A stretch of 64,000 nt of DNA from an uncultured Oscillospiraceae bacterium (GCA_910589145.1 CAJUSD010000002.1:124001-188000); one strand, 5' to 3'. Positions 16,837 through 26,413 are shown, counted from the stretch's first letter. A program made the numbers and translations. Notes: generated by a model from the sequence alone, not told the origin.

Positions 16837-17982
16837 ATGTTAAAAAAATGGATTCTGTTCCTTATCAATCTGGTTTCCCTATTGCTCATATCTGCAGTCC
16901 CGCTCTGCCTGCTTCTCGACAATCCTAATCTGGCGGGTTCCCTGCTGCCCCATTGGAAAGGGGTATCTGCCCTGTCAGAAAAAAGCATACCAGATTATAC
17001 AGAGGCAGATAATAAAATCCGTACGTTTCTAGGGGAAGCTCCCTCTTTGGAACAATTACAGGTAAAATTCAAGCGTTTTTCCGGCCAACAAATACAGGAC
17101 AATATTTTTCTGACAAAAGACGCTATGTATGAAAACATCCCCCAGCCGGATCCACAGTCAAACGCAACTTCCAATAATGCCAATGGGATGCTGGAATTTG
17201 TCTATCGGTATTATATTCCAACCTATGCTATGATTGTACCTACTGCCTGCGCGATCAAGCAAAATGACGTCCCGCAAAATGCACCTCTTTTTAACCAGAG
17301 AAATTATATTGATGATATTTACCGGAGTATTTCAGGAGTAATTACTTCAACTGATGTATATACAACATTGTTCGCCTCAATGGATGAATATATATATTAT
17401 CGAACGATCCCAGAATTAACAGGCTTAGGGGGATATTATTTATACTCGGTGCTGGGGGAAAAGCTGTCTCTTAGAACCCGTTCCTTGGCGCAGTTCGAGC
17501 AGATCTATTTAAATCACAATTGTTATGGTTCATTATATCAAAGGCTCCCATATCCCGATGTGCAGCCAGACATATATAGTTATTACAGGATGTCCTTGTT
17601 TCGCCGGGAATACCGTATGACACGCTATGAAACAGACGGTTATGTTCATAGATATAACGATATTATCCTGCCGCAGATTATGGAGACTTCTCAGGAAATT
17701 ACTGATGTGGTATTGGGAGGACGTGCACCGTTAATTACAATCAAGGTAGACAGCCCATACAAGGAAAGGCTTTTAATTTTCAGTGACGAAACAGTAAAGT
17801 CCTATATTCCTTTTTTAGCGGCGCATTATAATGAAATTTATATTGTGGATTTGGAACTGGCGGATAATGAAACTCTGGATAAATTAGGGATAAAGCATTT
17901 CGATCAGGTATTATTTTCCTATTCAGCAGATACGTTTTTTCAAAAAGATTTTGGTGAGAAACTGATGTATCTTGCAAAGTGA
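16837..17982 (+). CDS. DHHW/AlgX-like protein with degenerate catalytic motifs
   Basis: 381 residues with an N-terminal membrane anchor (about 5-27), acting outside the membrane. The layout matches DHHW proteins that accompany MBOAT acyltransferases: IFLTKDAMYEN (usual vylGKDgyl), then YIYYRTIPELTGLGGYYLY where the family has YkTDHHWT..GAyyaY, and LLIFSDETVKSYIPFL where the family has KDSYan. The DHHW motif has become IPEL (191-194) and the catalytic Ser is Glu318. With the adjacent MBOAT protein it forms a pair in which both partners have lost active-site residues. ATG start behind AAAGGA. Confidence 0.75.
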   Translation: MLKKWILFLINLVSLLLISAVPLCLLLDNPNLAGSLLPHWKGVSALSEKSIPDYTEADNKIRTFLGEAPSLEQLQVKFKRFSGQQIQDNIFLTKDAMYENIPQPDPQSNATSNNANGMLEFVYRYYIPTYAMIVPTACAIKQNDVPQNAPLFNQRNYIDDIYRSISGVITSTDVYTTLFASMDEYIYYRTIPELTGLGGYYLYSVLGEKLSLRTRSLAQFEQIYLNHNCYGSLYQRLPYPDVQPDIYSYYRMSLFRREYRMTRYETDGYVHRYNDIILPQIMETSQEITDVVLGGRAPLITIKVDSPYKERLLIFSDETVKSYIPFLAAHYNEIYIVDLELADNETLDKLGIKHFDQVLFSYSADTFFQKDFGEKLMYLAK

Positions 17983-18073
17983 ATTACCAAGCATGTATTT
18001 GAAAATCAACTGTTTCAAAAGTTCCCTAATTTTACTAACTGGTTTCATTTTTGTCGAATTTAACAATTTTTTA

Positions 18074-18102
18074 TTGCATTAGTATTTTGTTTCATTTATA
18101 AT
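18074..18102 (+). promoter_or_regulatory. Sigma-A promoter of the GTPase operon
   Basis: TTGCAT, 17 nt, TATAAT, 45 nt before the first ATG. It gives the three-gene unit its own transcription start, independent of the MBOAT/DHHW genes. Confidence 0.65.
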
Positions 18103-18146
18103 TTTACTATGTCAAGAATCTTCTGGATGAAAGAGAGGAAATCAAA

Positions 18147-20390
18147 ATGGATATTCCCCAGAAAATCGACAGGATTATTGCTGGTAGAAAAAAACTGCTT
18201 CCCCACATTAAAGGCGCTATGGAACGAGCACAGAAAGCAAAAAAAGCTGTAGACCACTTAAATTTTTTCCGTTCTGGTCAAATTGACAGCCTGCCGCCTG
18301 AATTGGTGGAAAAACTCGCTTCTATCTCTACTGACGCTTTTGAAAGGCAATATGGCATTATTATGGCACGGTTAGAAAGCCTGCTCCAACGTTTTTCACG
18401 TGAGGAAATTAATATCAGCTTTGTAGGCCGGGCAGGACAGGGAAAAAGCCTGGTGCTTCAGCGTATCAGCGGGCTGGAGGGAGACGTTATCCCATCTGCG
18501 GACGGATCTGACTGTACAGGCGCACGTTCCATTATTTCCAACAGTCCAGGAACAGAAACCAGGGCGGAAATTACTTTCTATACAGAGCGGGAGTTTATTG
18601 ATATTGTAAACAACTATTTAAGGGCAGTTTTAGGCCCATCAGCCTATCAAGTAGGCTCTGTCTCAGCAATCAGCAATATTAATATGGATGATCTCAAAAG
18701 CAGAGTCCGTTATGACCAGGTGACCGAAACCTCCCTGCTGCTGCATTTGGAAAAGTATGTCCAGCATGTCCAGGAAATTCAGGACAAGCTCGGTTCCTGT
18801 GTGACCATTTCCAAAAATGAAATTGAATCCTATGTTGCCCAGTACAACAGCAAGAATACGGAACAAAAATACTATACATATTTGGGAGTAAAGCAGGCAA
18901 ATATTCTGTCTTCTTTCCCGTGTTCCCAGTGCGGAAAAATTGTATTAGTAGATACCATAGGGACAGGCGCAACCTCCCTTGGCGTAGAGGAAGAAATGCT
19001 GCGAACTGTCAAGGAGGACAGCGACGCCGTTGTTTTAATGATGCGCCCCGATGCTCTGCGCCCCCGTGTTGAAGCCGAAGATTATCAGTTTATAGAAAAA
19101 ATTTCCAGAGCTGTAACCCCGGAATATGCGAAACAAATGCTTTTCTGGCTGGTCAACCGGGTTGAAACAGGAAAAGCCCCTAATGCAGCACAAATACCGG
19201 AAATAATGGATCAGTTAAAAAAACAGGATCTTCCTGTAGCGCAGTATTTGAATGTAGATTGCTGGAGACAGGAAGAAGTAGAAGACCGGCTCTTGATTCC
19301 CGTTTTGGAGCAGCTCTCCAGCAATCTTGCCAACATTGACAGAATGATATTAAGCGGGGCTAATGAGCAGCTTGCCGCTTTGGAACAGGCTTATCATATT
19401 ATCAGCTCACGTATGGAGCGGGCAATAGGTGCATCTGTCAATATGGATGAGCGCCGGCAGTTCCGTCATCAAATTGACCGCACAATTTTCAGTATGACCA
19501 ACCAGCTCCGTAATCTGTATTTACAGCGGGAAAAGGAAAAAGAACTGCCTTTCCTTCCCTTTAAAGAAGCTGCCAGCGTCAAGCTCAAAAACGTTCTGAT
19601 GAATCTTCCATCCAAGGAAACCATCATGAGGTGGCTTAACGACGGTACTATTACCCAGTTTAACGCATTGGAGCAGCTTTCCAACCAGCTCCGGCTCCAA
19701 ATTATAAATGATTTTCTTGAGCTCAACAATACCCTTCATAAAATAACCCTGGATATAAAAAGGGAAGTGATCCATGTCCTTGCAGACGAGGATAAAGGCA
19801 AGCTGGGGCTGCTGATCTGCCCGGAAGGTGTGGACGCTAACGCATGGCTTGATGCCCTAAGAAATAAGCTGGATGAAAACCAGTTTGCACTAATCCGAAG
19901 CGCACTTCAGCCGCTGGAGGAGTTTGACCTCCGTATGGAAAATTTCCTGATTTATAAGGTTCGCTGCTGTCTCCAGCCTATAGACTGGAGCATAAACGAC
20001 CAGCCGCCCCAACTATTTAACAAGTTGGATAATAAGGAAGCCTTGACAGATGAAATTGATTCCCAGCTCAGATATTTTCTTGAAGATGTTCATCAGAAAA
20101 TAGAAAATGAATTGCTCGATTTCTATGTTTTCCCCAACACGGCTATTTTTGCAGTTTTGCGCGATTTTCATGACCGTGCTGCTTTTGCCCGCATTGAGGA
20201 CGGCGACACGGTTGTAGATCAATGGCGGTATTTATACGAAGATATGATCCCTATCATTTGGGAAGAGGAGCATATTGCATATACTGCATCGGCAAGCCGT
20301 GCCGAGGAATGGAATACATTAACCAAATCCATTAATGAATGTGCAGTGGATGGGTATTTCCTAATCGACATAAAGGAGGAAGCCATATAA
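18147..20390 (+). CDS. Large dynamin-like/TRAFAC GTPase
   Basis: 747 residues, ATG behind GAGAGGAAA. An N-terminal helical region (1-85) precedes a GTPase domain. Its motifs are G1 GRAGQGKS (94-101), a probable G2 Thr in DCTGA (122-126), G3 DTIG (269-272) after the hydrophobic strand KIVLV, and a G4-like NRVE (337-340) after MLFWLV. A CSQC pair (259-262) precedes G3. The remaining ~400 residues are predominantly helical with coiled-coil character, as in dynamin-like proteins. It has no TM segment. It shares an overlapping stop/start (TAATG) with the next gene, also a GTPase, so the two are probably made in fixed ratio. I cannot place it in a named family; GTPase-centred conflict systems or membrane remodelling are the likeliest contexts. 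Confidence 0.75.
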   Translation: MDIPQKIDRIIAGRKKLLPHIKGAMERAQKAKKAVDHLNFFRSGQIDSLPPELVEKLASISTDAFERQYGIIMARLESLLQRFSREEINISFVGRAGQGKSLVLQRISGLEGDVIPSADGSDCTGARSIISNSPGTETRAEITFYTEREFIDIVNNYLRAVLGPSAYQVGSVSAISNINMDDLKSRVRYDQVTETSLLLHLEKYVQHVQEIQDKLGSCVTISKNEIESYVAQYNSKNTEQKYYTYLGVKQANILSSFPCSQCGKIVLVDTIGTGATSLGVEEEMLRTVKEDSDAVVLMMRPDALRPRVEAEDYQFIEKISRAVTPEYAKQMLFWLVNRVETGKAPNAAQIPEIMDQLKKQDLPVAQYLNVDCWRQEEVEDRLLIPVLEQLSSNLANIDRMILSGANEQLAALEQAYHIISSRMERAIGASVNMDERRQFRHQIDRTIFSMTNQLRNLYLQREKEKELPFLPFKEAASVKLKNVLMNLPSKETIMRWLNDGTITQFNALEQLSNQLRLQIINDFLELNNTLHKITLDIKREVIHVLADEDKGKLGLLICPEGVDANAWLDALRNKLDENQFALIRSALQPLEEFDLRMENFLIYKVRCCLQPIDWSINDQPPQLFNKLDNKEALTDEIDSQLRYFLEDVHQKIENELLDFYVFPNTAIFAVLRDFHDRAAFARIEDGDTVVDQWRYLYEDMIPIIWEEEHIAYTASASRAEEWNTLTKSINECAVDGYFLIDIKEEAI

Positions 20391-21448
20391 TGGGTGCGGA
20401 ATTGGAACTAAATATTATGATGATTGGGGGCCGCCGCTGCGGAAAAACCAGTGTATTGGCAGCAATGCAGGGCTGTTTTGAAAACCTTCTCAGCGAGACC
20501 CCTCTAGTGATAGCGCCAGCAAATTTTACCGTTGTGTCTGTTATTGAAAGCAAACGCCGTGAAATGAAACAATATTTTCAGGATCGTGGAAACAAAAGAG
20601 ATTTTTTCCCAGACAACACTCCAACGAAAGGCATTAAGGAATACCCATTTTTTATTAATTTGAAAAACAAGGCAAAGGACAGCCAAATCAAAATAAACTT
20701 TATAGACTATCCAGGGGAATGGCTGGTTGATCCGGAACATATTGAAGACCTAATAAAATATATGAGTAAAAGCAGGATTTTGTTGGTTGCCATTGACACG
20801 CCCCATCTAATGGAGCAGCGGGGATATTATAATGACCAAAAAAATCTCTGCTATCGCGTTTCCGAAATGGTAAAAACAGCAGAATTTGCCGAGGACAGAA
20901 AAGGTGCCGGCATGGTTCTGTTTGTGCCGCTTAAATGTGAGCGGTATTATAACAGAAAAGAAATGGGAAGCGTTTGTGCAGAAATCCAGAAGGCTTATAG
21001 ACCCCTTCTCCAGTATCTTGAAAAACCTGGGATTAACGAGGGCGAATCCCCCATTACAACTGCCATTACTCCAATTCTGACTATGGGAGGCGCAGAATTC
21101 AGCCGTTTTCAGCGCAATACTGACGGTGACATTGACATAGATGAGAAATGGGGTACGCCAAAGCAGGCATTATACCATTTTCCAGATATGAACAAAGATG
21201 AACCTGAACCATTATACTGTGAACAGCCCCTGCTTTACATCCTGTCCCACACCCTGAAACGTGCCAAAACAATAAAGGAATCCCAAAAATCAAAGTCCTG
21301 GTGGGATTCTATTGTTGACTGGTTCCAAACGGGTTTGTTAAATTGGCCGTCTTCAAAGGACTATTTGAAACAGGCAGAGAATATTAATAAACAGATAAAG
21401 AGTGAAGGTGACGGATATATTATCCTAAACAGGGGCAGTCTGTTATAG
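20390..21448 (+). CDS. Second P-loop GTPase (possible DO-GTPase/TRAFAC type)
   Basis: 352 residues. Walker A GGRRCGKTS (13-21) follows the hydrophobic strand LNIMMI. The G3-like motif is DYPGE (106-110) in KINFIDYPGEWL, and another strand reads RILLVAIDTP. A MVLFVPLKCERYY segment may hold the G4 equivalent, but no NKxD is evident. The DxPGE form recalls the GTPases of bacterial GTPase-centred conflict operons, though this is from memory and needs a profile search. Start: the ATG shares its first A with the preceding stop codon, and AAGGAGG lies upstream. The C-terminal part is helical and lysine-rich, with WWDSIVDWFQTGLLNW as a possible amphipathic membrane-contacting segment. Confidence 0.72.
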   Translation: MGAELELNIMMIGGRRCGKTSVLAAMQGCFENLLSETPLVIAPANFTVVSVIESKRREMKQYFQDRGNKRDFFPDNTPTKGIKEYPFFINLKNKAKDSQIKINFIDYPGEWLVDPEHIEDLIKYMSKSRILLVAIDTPHLMEQRGYYNDQKNLCYRVSEMVKTAEFAEDRKGAGMVLFVPLKCERYYNRKEMGSVCAEIQKAYRPLLQYLEKPGINEGESPITTAITPILTMGGAEFSRFQRNTDGDIDIDEKWGTPKQALYHFPDMNKDEPEPLYCEQPLLYILSHTLKRAKTIKESQKSKSWWDSIVDWFQTGLLNWPSSKDYLKQAENINKQIKSEGDGYIILNRGSLL

Positions 21449-21465
21449 TAAGAGGAGGTTAATAA

Positions 21466-22185
21466 GTGGATATCTATTACTATTGTTCCTATACAGGTTC
21501 TCCTGTTGGATACATTTTGGGCCTTCTCACATACAATCCCAATCGCTCCTCAAATTATATTCTTTCCCGAAAGAATATTCCCTCGGTGATTCGCAGATTT
21601 TTTGAATACGACACGATTTGCAATGCTTTTGGAATCCTGCCGGTAGAACCCAAACAATATTATCTTATGATGAAAAATCTTACCGCAAAGGGAAACAAAG
21701 ACGATGAAGTTTCTGAATATTACATCAATCTCGCTCTTGTAACACAAAATGTTGATGAATATAAAAGGTGGCTGAGAGACGGAAGCAGAACAACTACAGA
21801 GATTGCTGATATGGTTAAGGCATCTATGGAATTAGACCGTACCAGTGATTTTGGCTTTACTGTACGTCCTGACAGGCTGAAAAAATTAGTTGATGCCTCT
21901 TTCCGTTCGATTTTTGAAGGCAGCGGCGCATTGGAACGGGTCAATACTTTTCTTGAGGTAGATTCTCCCCAGACAAATTTAACTTATTTGGCGGAAAATC
22001 TGGAACTTTCTGACCCGGAGAAAACCCTTTCTTTCCTCTCGGAAGCTCCAAAATGGGTTGTATACAGTAAAAAAAAACAAACTCGTCCAATTCATCCCAT
22101 AGTTGTCATTCCAGCAGCAGCCGGAATCCTGGCAGCGTTCATTTGGATACTGCGAACCCTGTTAAAATTCCTCTCCGTAAAATAA
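21466..22185 (+). CDS. GTPase-operon membrane-anchored protein of unknown family
   Basis: 239 residues, GTG behind AGAGGAGG. The N-terminus DIYYYCSYTGSPVGYILGLL is followed by ~170 mixed alpha/beta residues. One TM helix lies near the C-terminus (VVIPAAAGILAAFIWILRTLL, about 212-232), with a basic tail on each side. A tail-anchored topology with a cytosolic domain is likely. The N-terminal pattern is loosely reminiscent of the GAP1 N-terminal domains found with TRAFAC GTPases in conflict systems, but that is tentative. It is the last gene of the operon, followed by a terminator. Confidence 0.65.
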   Translation: MDIYYYCSYTGSPVGYILGLLTYNPNRSSNYILSRKNIPSVIRRFFEYDTICNAFGILPVEPKQYYLMMKNLTAKGNKDDEVSEYYINLALVTQNVDEYKRWLRDGSRTTTEIADMVKASMELDRTSDFGFTVRPDRLKKLVDASFRSIFEGSGALERVNTFLEVDSPQTNLTYLAENLELSDPEKTLSFLSEAPKWVVYSKKKQTRPIHPIVVIPAAAGILAAFIWILRTLLKFLSVK

Positions 22186-22261
22186 CAACTGTTGTAGAAC
22201 GGATTAAGGCAATCCGCTCCGAAAGTACAAAGCCTGATACAAAGCCCTGAACTTACAGAAA

Positions 22262-22288
22262 CGCCGCCATCCGAAACAGATGACGGCG
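22262..22288 (+). terminator. Terminator of the GTPase operon
   Basis: CGCCGCCATC / GATGACGGCG stem (one C-A mismatch) around CGAAACA, followed by ATTCTTATT. It lies 76 nt after the operon's last stop codon. Confidence 0.75.
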
Positions 22289-22301
22289 ATTCTTATTACT
22301 T

Positions 22302-22371
22302 AGAGCCTATCTCAGGATGAAACACACCCAGACTGTGCAGCCTGGGTGTGTTTCATCCTGAGATAGGCTCT
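22302..22371. repeat. Perfect 30-bp inverted repeat, probable bidirectional terminator
   Basis: Two perfectly complementary 30-nt arms (22302-22331 and 22342-22371) around a 10-nt loop, between the convergent GTPase operon and the V-type ATPase operon. The arms start AGAGCCTATCTCAGG and end at CACCCAG. It is longer and more perfect than an ordinary terminator, so it may be a mobile palindromic element working as one. Confidence 0.8.
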
Positions 22372-22400
22372 TAATTTGAGTTCTATAAAGAAGGTTTACG

Positions 22401-23012
22401 TTACCGATTTGCTTTTGCCTTAATTACTTTAAGGCGTGAAAATTCCTCTCGTTCTTTTTCCTCAAGCGCTTCTGTAATAAACTTAACAGTATATTCAAAG
22501 TTCGGGATAATGATGTTTTTAAGCGCATTTGCCCGCCGTTGGGTTTTGCGGATGGCATTGGCCAAACGAAAAGCGCTGTTTTCTACCTCTGCTAAAATAA
22601 CAGTTAATTTTTTAACCTTCTCAAAACAAAGGAACGCTTCATCCAAAGTAGAATTCGTCCCATAAAGGCTGTAATATAACTTTTGGGGACTTTCTTTCAA
22701 ACGAACTTGTGGGATTTCTGCGCCCATAACACTGCGGTAAGTTAGGGCAACACCTGTTTCTACCGGAACCGCATCAACCAGTTCATCAATGGAACCCAAA
22801 GAAATATTCGCAGCCTGAAGCGCCATATAAGCTTTATGGAAAGTCTGGTCGATTTCTTCCCGCAGAGCTTTCGTCTTATCAATGAGCAGCATCATTTCAC
22901 GGATTAAAATGTTGCGTTTCCTATCCATCAGGTCATAGCCCATTTTAGAAAACTCAAGGGATTTCTTTGTCGCCATCAGGTTCCCCTTGGTGGGAAAAAT
23001 CTGGTTTGCCAA
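22401..23012 (-). CDS. ntpD: V/A-type ATPase subunit D
   Basis: 203 residues, central-stalk subunit that transmits rotation between A3B3 and the membrane ring. The N-terminus ANQIFPTKGNLMATKKSL is the family hallmark, and the C-terminal RRANALKNIIIPNFEYTVKFI is equally typical. The TTG at 23012 lies 5 nt after GGAGGTGA and gives the standard N-terminus; the longer frame from 23021 would place the site inside the gene. It is the last gene of the nine-gene operon and faces a long palindrome. Confidence 0.95.
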   Translation of the reverse strand: MANQIFPTKGNLMATKKSLEFSKMGYDLMDRKRNILIREMMLLIDKTKALREEIDQTFHKAYMALQAANISLGSIDELVDAVPVETGVALTYRSVMGAEIPQVRLKESPQKLYYSLYGTNSTLDEAFLCFEKVKKLTVILAEVENSAFRLANAIRKTQRRANALKNIIIPNFEYTVKFITEALEEKEREEFSRLKVIKAKANR

Positions 23013-23094
23013 ACAAATCACCTCCAGACGTAATATCTATTATCAGGCCGGTTTCCACTTATATCGAAAAAATCGGGTAAGGCATCAATCATGT

Positions 23095-24504
23095 TTAAAT
23101 TTTGTCCTCCTGTAAATCTTTCATCGCATTTTCGACATAATGTGTTTTCAGAATTGCATTGTCCACCCGGTCAAGTTCTTCCATGGGAAGCAGGGAAAGA
23201 AGTTTCCACCCTAAATCAAGGGTCTGGTCAATGGTGCGGTTCTCGGATGCACCCTGTGAAACAAAATATTTTTCAAACATCCTGCCAAATTCCATATACA
23301 TCTGGTCAACTTTGGAAAGCTCCTCTTCGCCGATAACAGAAGCCAATGCACGCGCATCCTGTACCTTGGCATAGGAGGCGAAAAGCTGGTTTGACACAGC
23401 CGAATGGTCTCCCCTGGTAAACCCTTCCCCAATTCCGTCTTTCATCAGACGCGACAGGGAGGGCAGAACGCCGATTGGCGGATAGCAGCCGCTTTGTTCC
23501 AAAGCGCGGTCAAGCACAATCTGCCCCTCAGTAATATATCCGGTTAGATCAGGGACAGGATGGGTAATATCGTCGTTGGGCATGGTAAGAATGGGAATCT
23601 GCGTTACAGAGCCTTTTCTTCCCTCCACAATACCGGCCCGCTCATAAAGGGATGCCAAATCTGAATAAAGATAGCCGGGATAACCCTTTCTTCCTGGAAT
23701 TTCACCTTTTGAAGAGCTGAATTCCCGGAGTGCCTCACAGTAAGAAGTAATGTCGGTTAAAATAACCAAAACATGCATTCCATGTTCAAAGGCCAGATAT
23801 TCGGCGGCAGTCAGGGCACATTTGGGCGTAAGGATACGTTCAATGATGGGGTCGTTGGAAAGGTTCAAAAACATAACAACTTTAGCCATAACGCCAGATT
23901 CTTCAAAGGAGCGGCGGAAGTAATCGGCAACGTCGTTTGTTACACCCATAGCGGCAAAGATAACGCAGAAGCTCGCGTTGTCCTCACCGGTAATCTGGGC
24001 CTGCCGAACGATCTGGACTGCAAGTTTATTATGAGACATGCCGGAACCGGAAAAAATAGGAAGTTTCTGCCCGCGTATCAAAGTAGTCATACAGTCAATC
24101 GTTGAAATACCTGTATTGATATAGTTCCGGGGATAGGTACGGGAAACCGGATTTAACGGCCGTCCATTTACATCCCCGTATTGTTCCGCATACACTTCCC
24201 CCATACCGTCAATAGGGCGGCCCGCTCCATTAAAGACCCTTCCCAGCAGTTCCAGGGATAGGGGAATTTCCATAGGATGGCCTGTAAAACGGGTGCGGGT
24301 ATTGTTCAGGGACATGCCGGAAGTCCCCTCAAATACCTGTACAATCGCCTTATCCCCTTCAATCTGAACTACGCGCCCATAGCGCCGGCTTCCGTCTTCC
24401 ATGGAGATTTCAACCATTTCCTCATATGAAACGCCGGAAACATGGTCCAAGGCAATCAGGGGGCCGTTGATTTCGCTTAATCCTTTATATTGCAGGTCAG
24501 CCAT
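23095..24504 (-). CDS. ntpB: V/A-type ATPase subunit B
   Basis: 469 residues, the non-catalytic nucleotide-binding subunit of the A3B3 head. Recognisable blocks are [20 protein letters not shown] at the start, [19 protein letters not shown] (P-loop position without a canonical GKT, as expected for B) and [20 protein letters not shown]. It begins 3 nt after the A-subunit stop, with GGGGGAATAG upstream. Full-length and unremarkable. Confidence 0.97.
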   Translation of the reverse strand: MADLQYKGLSEINGPLIALDHVSGVSYEEMVEISMEDGSRRYGRVVQIEGDKAIVQVFEGTSGMSLNNTRTRFTGHPMEIPLSLELLGRVFNGAGRPIDGMGEVYAEQYGDVNGRPLNPVSRTYPRNYINTGISTIDCMTTLIRGQKLPIFSGSGMSHNKLAVQIVRQAQITGEDNASFCVIFAAMGVTNDVADYFRRSFEESGVMAKVVMFLNLSNDPIIERILTPKCALTAAEYLAFEHGMHVLVILTDITSYCEALREFSSSKGEIPGRKGYPGYLYSDLASLYERAGIVEGRKGSVTQIPILTMPNDDITHPVPDLTGYITEGQIVLDRALEQSGCYPPIGVLPSLSRLMKDGIGEGFTRGDHSAVSNQLFASYAKVQDARALASVIGEEELSKVDQMYMEFGRMFEKYFVSQGASENRTIDQTLDLGWKLLSLLPMEELDRVDNAILKTHYVENAMKDLQEDKI

Positions 24505-24507
24505 TTT

Positions 24508-26301
24508 CTATTCCCCCTGTTCCAAATCTGCCGTTCTTCCCTCTGGCTTTGATAGGGACTCCAGTTTCCGGTCAATTTCCCGGAAATACCCTTCAAACTG
24601 TTCCAGATGGTCGTTAGGCACTTCGTATTTTATTTTAATCAGGCTGTCAAACAGCCCCGTTTCCCGGATAAAGTTGACCGGGACGCCAAAGTCCACCAGG
24701 TTCTTTGCCTTCTTATAGAGGTAAAGAATAACCTCCATCATTTTAAACTGTTTCTCCATGGGAACATAGGTATCATCTTTATGGAAAGCGTTTTGCTGTA
24801 GGAATCCTACCCGGATTACTTTGGCGACTTCCAAAATCAGCTTTTGATAATCCGGCAGAACATCTGCGCCAATAAGCTTGACAATTTCCATCAGTTTGTT
24901 TTCCTCTCCCAGGAGGGAGGTAATCTGACGGCGGTAATCCATAAATTTGGGATCAACCTCCCGGTTGTACCATGCCGCCAGGTCGTCTAAATATTCACTG
25001 TAGCTCAAGTTCCAGTTGATCGCAGCATAGTGCCGGGCGTATGCCAGCGATTTATCCAACGCCCAGAAGCACCGGACAAACCGCTTTGTATTCTGGGTAA
25101 CAGGCTCTGAAAAATCCGCGCCCTGAGGTGAAACAGCGCCAATAATAGAGACAGAACCTTCTGCACCGCATTTTGTCTCCATATATCCGGCACGTTCGTA
25201 GAATTGGGAAATGCGGGAGGGAAGATAAGCCGGAAACCCTTCTTCAGCCGGCATTTCTTCCAAACGCCCTGAAATTTCGCGGAGGGCTTCTGCCCATCGG
25301 GAGGTAGAATCTGCCATGACCGCCACATGGTAGCCCATATCCCGGTAATATTCCGCAAGCGTCACCCCTGTATAAATGGACGCTTCACGGGCTGCAACGG
25401 GCATATTTGATGTATTTGCAATTAATACAGTTCTGTCAGTCAGCGGGCGCTGGGTACGGGGGTCAATCAGTTCTGAAAATTCGTCCAGAACCTGGGTCAT
25501 CTCATTGCCGCGCTCCCCACATCCCACATATATAATGATATCTGCGTCACACCATTTGGCGATTTGGTGCTGAGTCATTGTTTTTCCGGTTCCGAACCCT
25601 CCTGGGACAGCAGCCGTTCCGCCTTTTGCAATAGGAAATAACGTATCTAAAACACGCTGTCCGGTAATCAGGGGACGGGAAATTGGCAGGCGGCGGCTTA
25701 CAGGCCGCGGGGAACGGATCGGCCATCTCTGGCAAAGGTTGAGCCCATGTTCCTCCCCTTTTTCGTCCTTAACTTTAGCTACAATATCGTTGACAGTATA
25801 TAAGCCGTCAGCCGCAATCCAGGTAATGGTTCCAGACAAGTTAGAGGGGATTAAACAGCGGTGCTCTACTGCCGGAGTTTCAGGACAAGCTGCATAAATC
25901 ATCCCGCCGGACACTTTATCACCCAGCTTGACTTTAAGGGAAACCTGCCATTTTCGATCCTGATCCAGCGAGGGGGCACTGCTTCCCTCTGCAATAAAAT
26001 GCCCTGAGGTTTCTGCGATATCTTTCAGCGGTCTTTCTATGCCGTCAAATATATTCCGCAGGAGTCCCGGCCCTAGATTGGCGCACAAAGGCGCGCCGGT
26101 TCCTTCCACCAGTTCGCCAGGCTTTAAACCGGTTGTCTCCTCATATACCTGTATGGTAGTAATATCGTTGGAAATTGAGATTACTTCCCCAATAAGCTTT
26201 TTTCCGCCAACATATACCATCTCCATCATGGAAAAACCGGATGCGTTTTTGACTGTTACAACCGGGCCGTTGATAGAATAGATGACATTGCCTTTGTACA
26301 A
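24508..26301 (-). CDS. ntpA: V/A-type ATPase catalytic subunit A
   Basis: 597 residues. It hydrolyses or makes ATP at the A/B interface. The Walker A is GGFGTGKTMTQHQIAKW with the adjoining VGCGERGNEM (catalytic Glu). The A-specific insert region and the C-terminal domain (EQFEGYFREIDRKLESL) are present. TTG start, 7-8 nt after AGGAGTGA. The 129-nt gap to the upstream subunit E gene holds a GC-rich palindromic element that is unusual inside such a tight operon. Confidence 0.97.
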   Translation of the reverse strand: MYKGNVIYSINGPVVTVKNASGFSMMEMVYVGGKKLIGEVISISNDITTIQVYEETTGLKPGELVEGTGAPLCANLGPGLLRNIFDGIERPLKDIAETSGHFIAEGSSAPSLDQDRKWQVSLKVKLGDKVSGGMIYAACPETPAVEHRCLIPSNLSGTITWIAADGLYTVNDIVAKVKDEKGEEHGLNLCQRWPIRSPRPVSRRLPISRPLITGQRVLDTLFPIAKGGTAAVPGGFGTGKTMTQHQIAKWCDADIIIYVGCGERGNEMTQVLDEFSELIDPRTQRPLTDRTVLIANTSNMPVAAREASIYTGVTLAEYYRDMGYHVAVMADSTSRWAEALREISGRLEEMPAEEGFPAYLPSRISQFYERAGYMETKCGAEGSVSIIGAVSPQGADFSEPVTQNTKRFVRCFWALDKSLAYARHYAAINWNLSYSEYLDDLAAWYNREVDPKFMDYRRQITSLLGEENKLMEIVKLIGADVLPDYQKLILEVAKVIRVGFLQQNAFHKDDTYVPMEKQFKMMEVILYLYKKAKNLVDFGVPVNFIRETGLFDSLIKIKYEVPNDHLEQFEGYFREIDRKLESLSKPEGRTADLEQGE

Positions 26302-26318
26302 AATTTATCACTCCTATT

Positions 26319-26413
26319 GGCAGGGTTTGGTTTAGGGGGAGTTTCGCGTCTGCGAACGCGGCCGGGCGCCTTTTAAGGAACGGCTCCTGGGCCCCAAACC
26401 TTTTAATTTTGCC
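26319..26413 (-). repeat. GC-rich palindromic element inside the ATPase operon
   Basis: Outer arms GGTTTGG (26324-26330) and CCAAACC (26394-26400) enclose CGCGT/ACGCG and AGGA/TCCT hairpins. GGGGAGTTTCGCG (26337-26349) recurs at 57623-57635 in the TIR-bounded element, and CCAAACCTTTTAAT resembles CCAAACCTTTTTAAT at 43510-43524. It is likely a dispersed intergenic repeat that affects mRNA structure or stability between the E and A genes. Confidence 0.6.
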
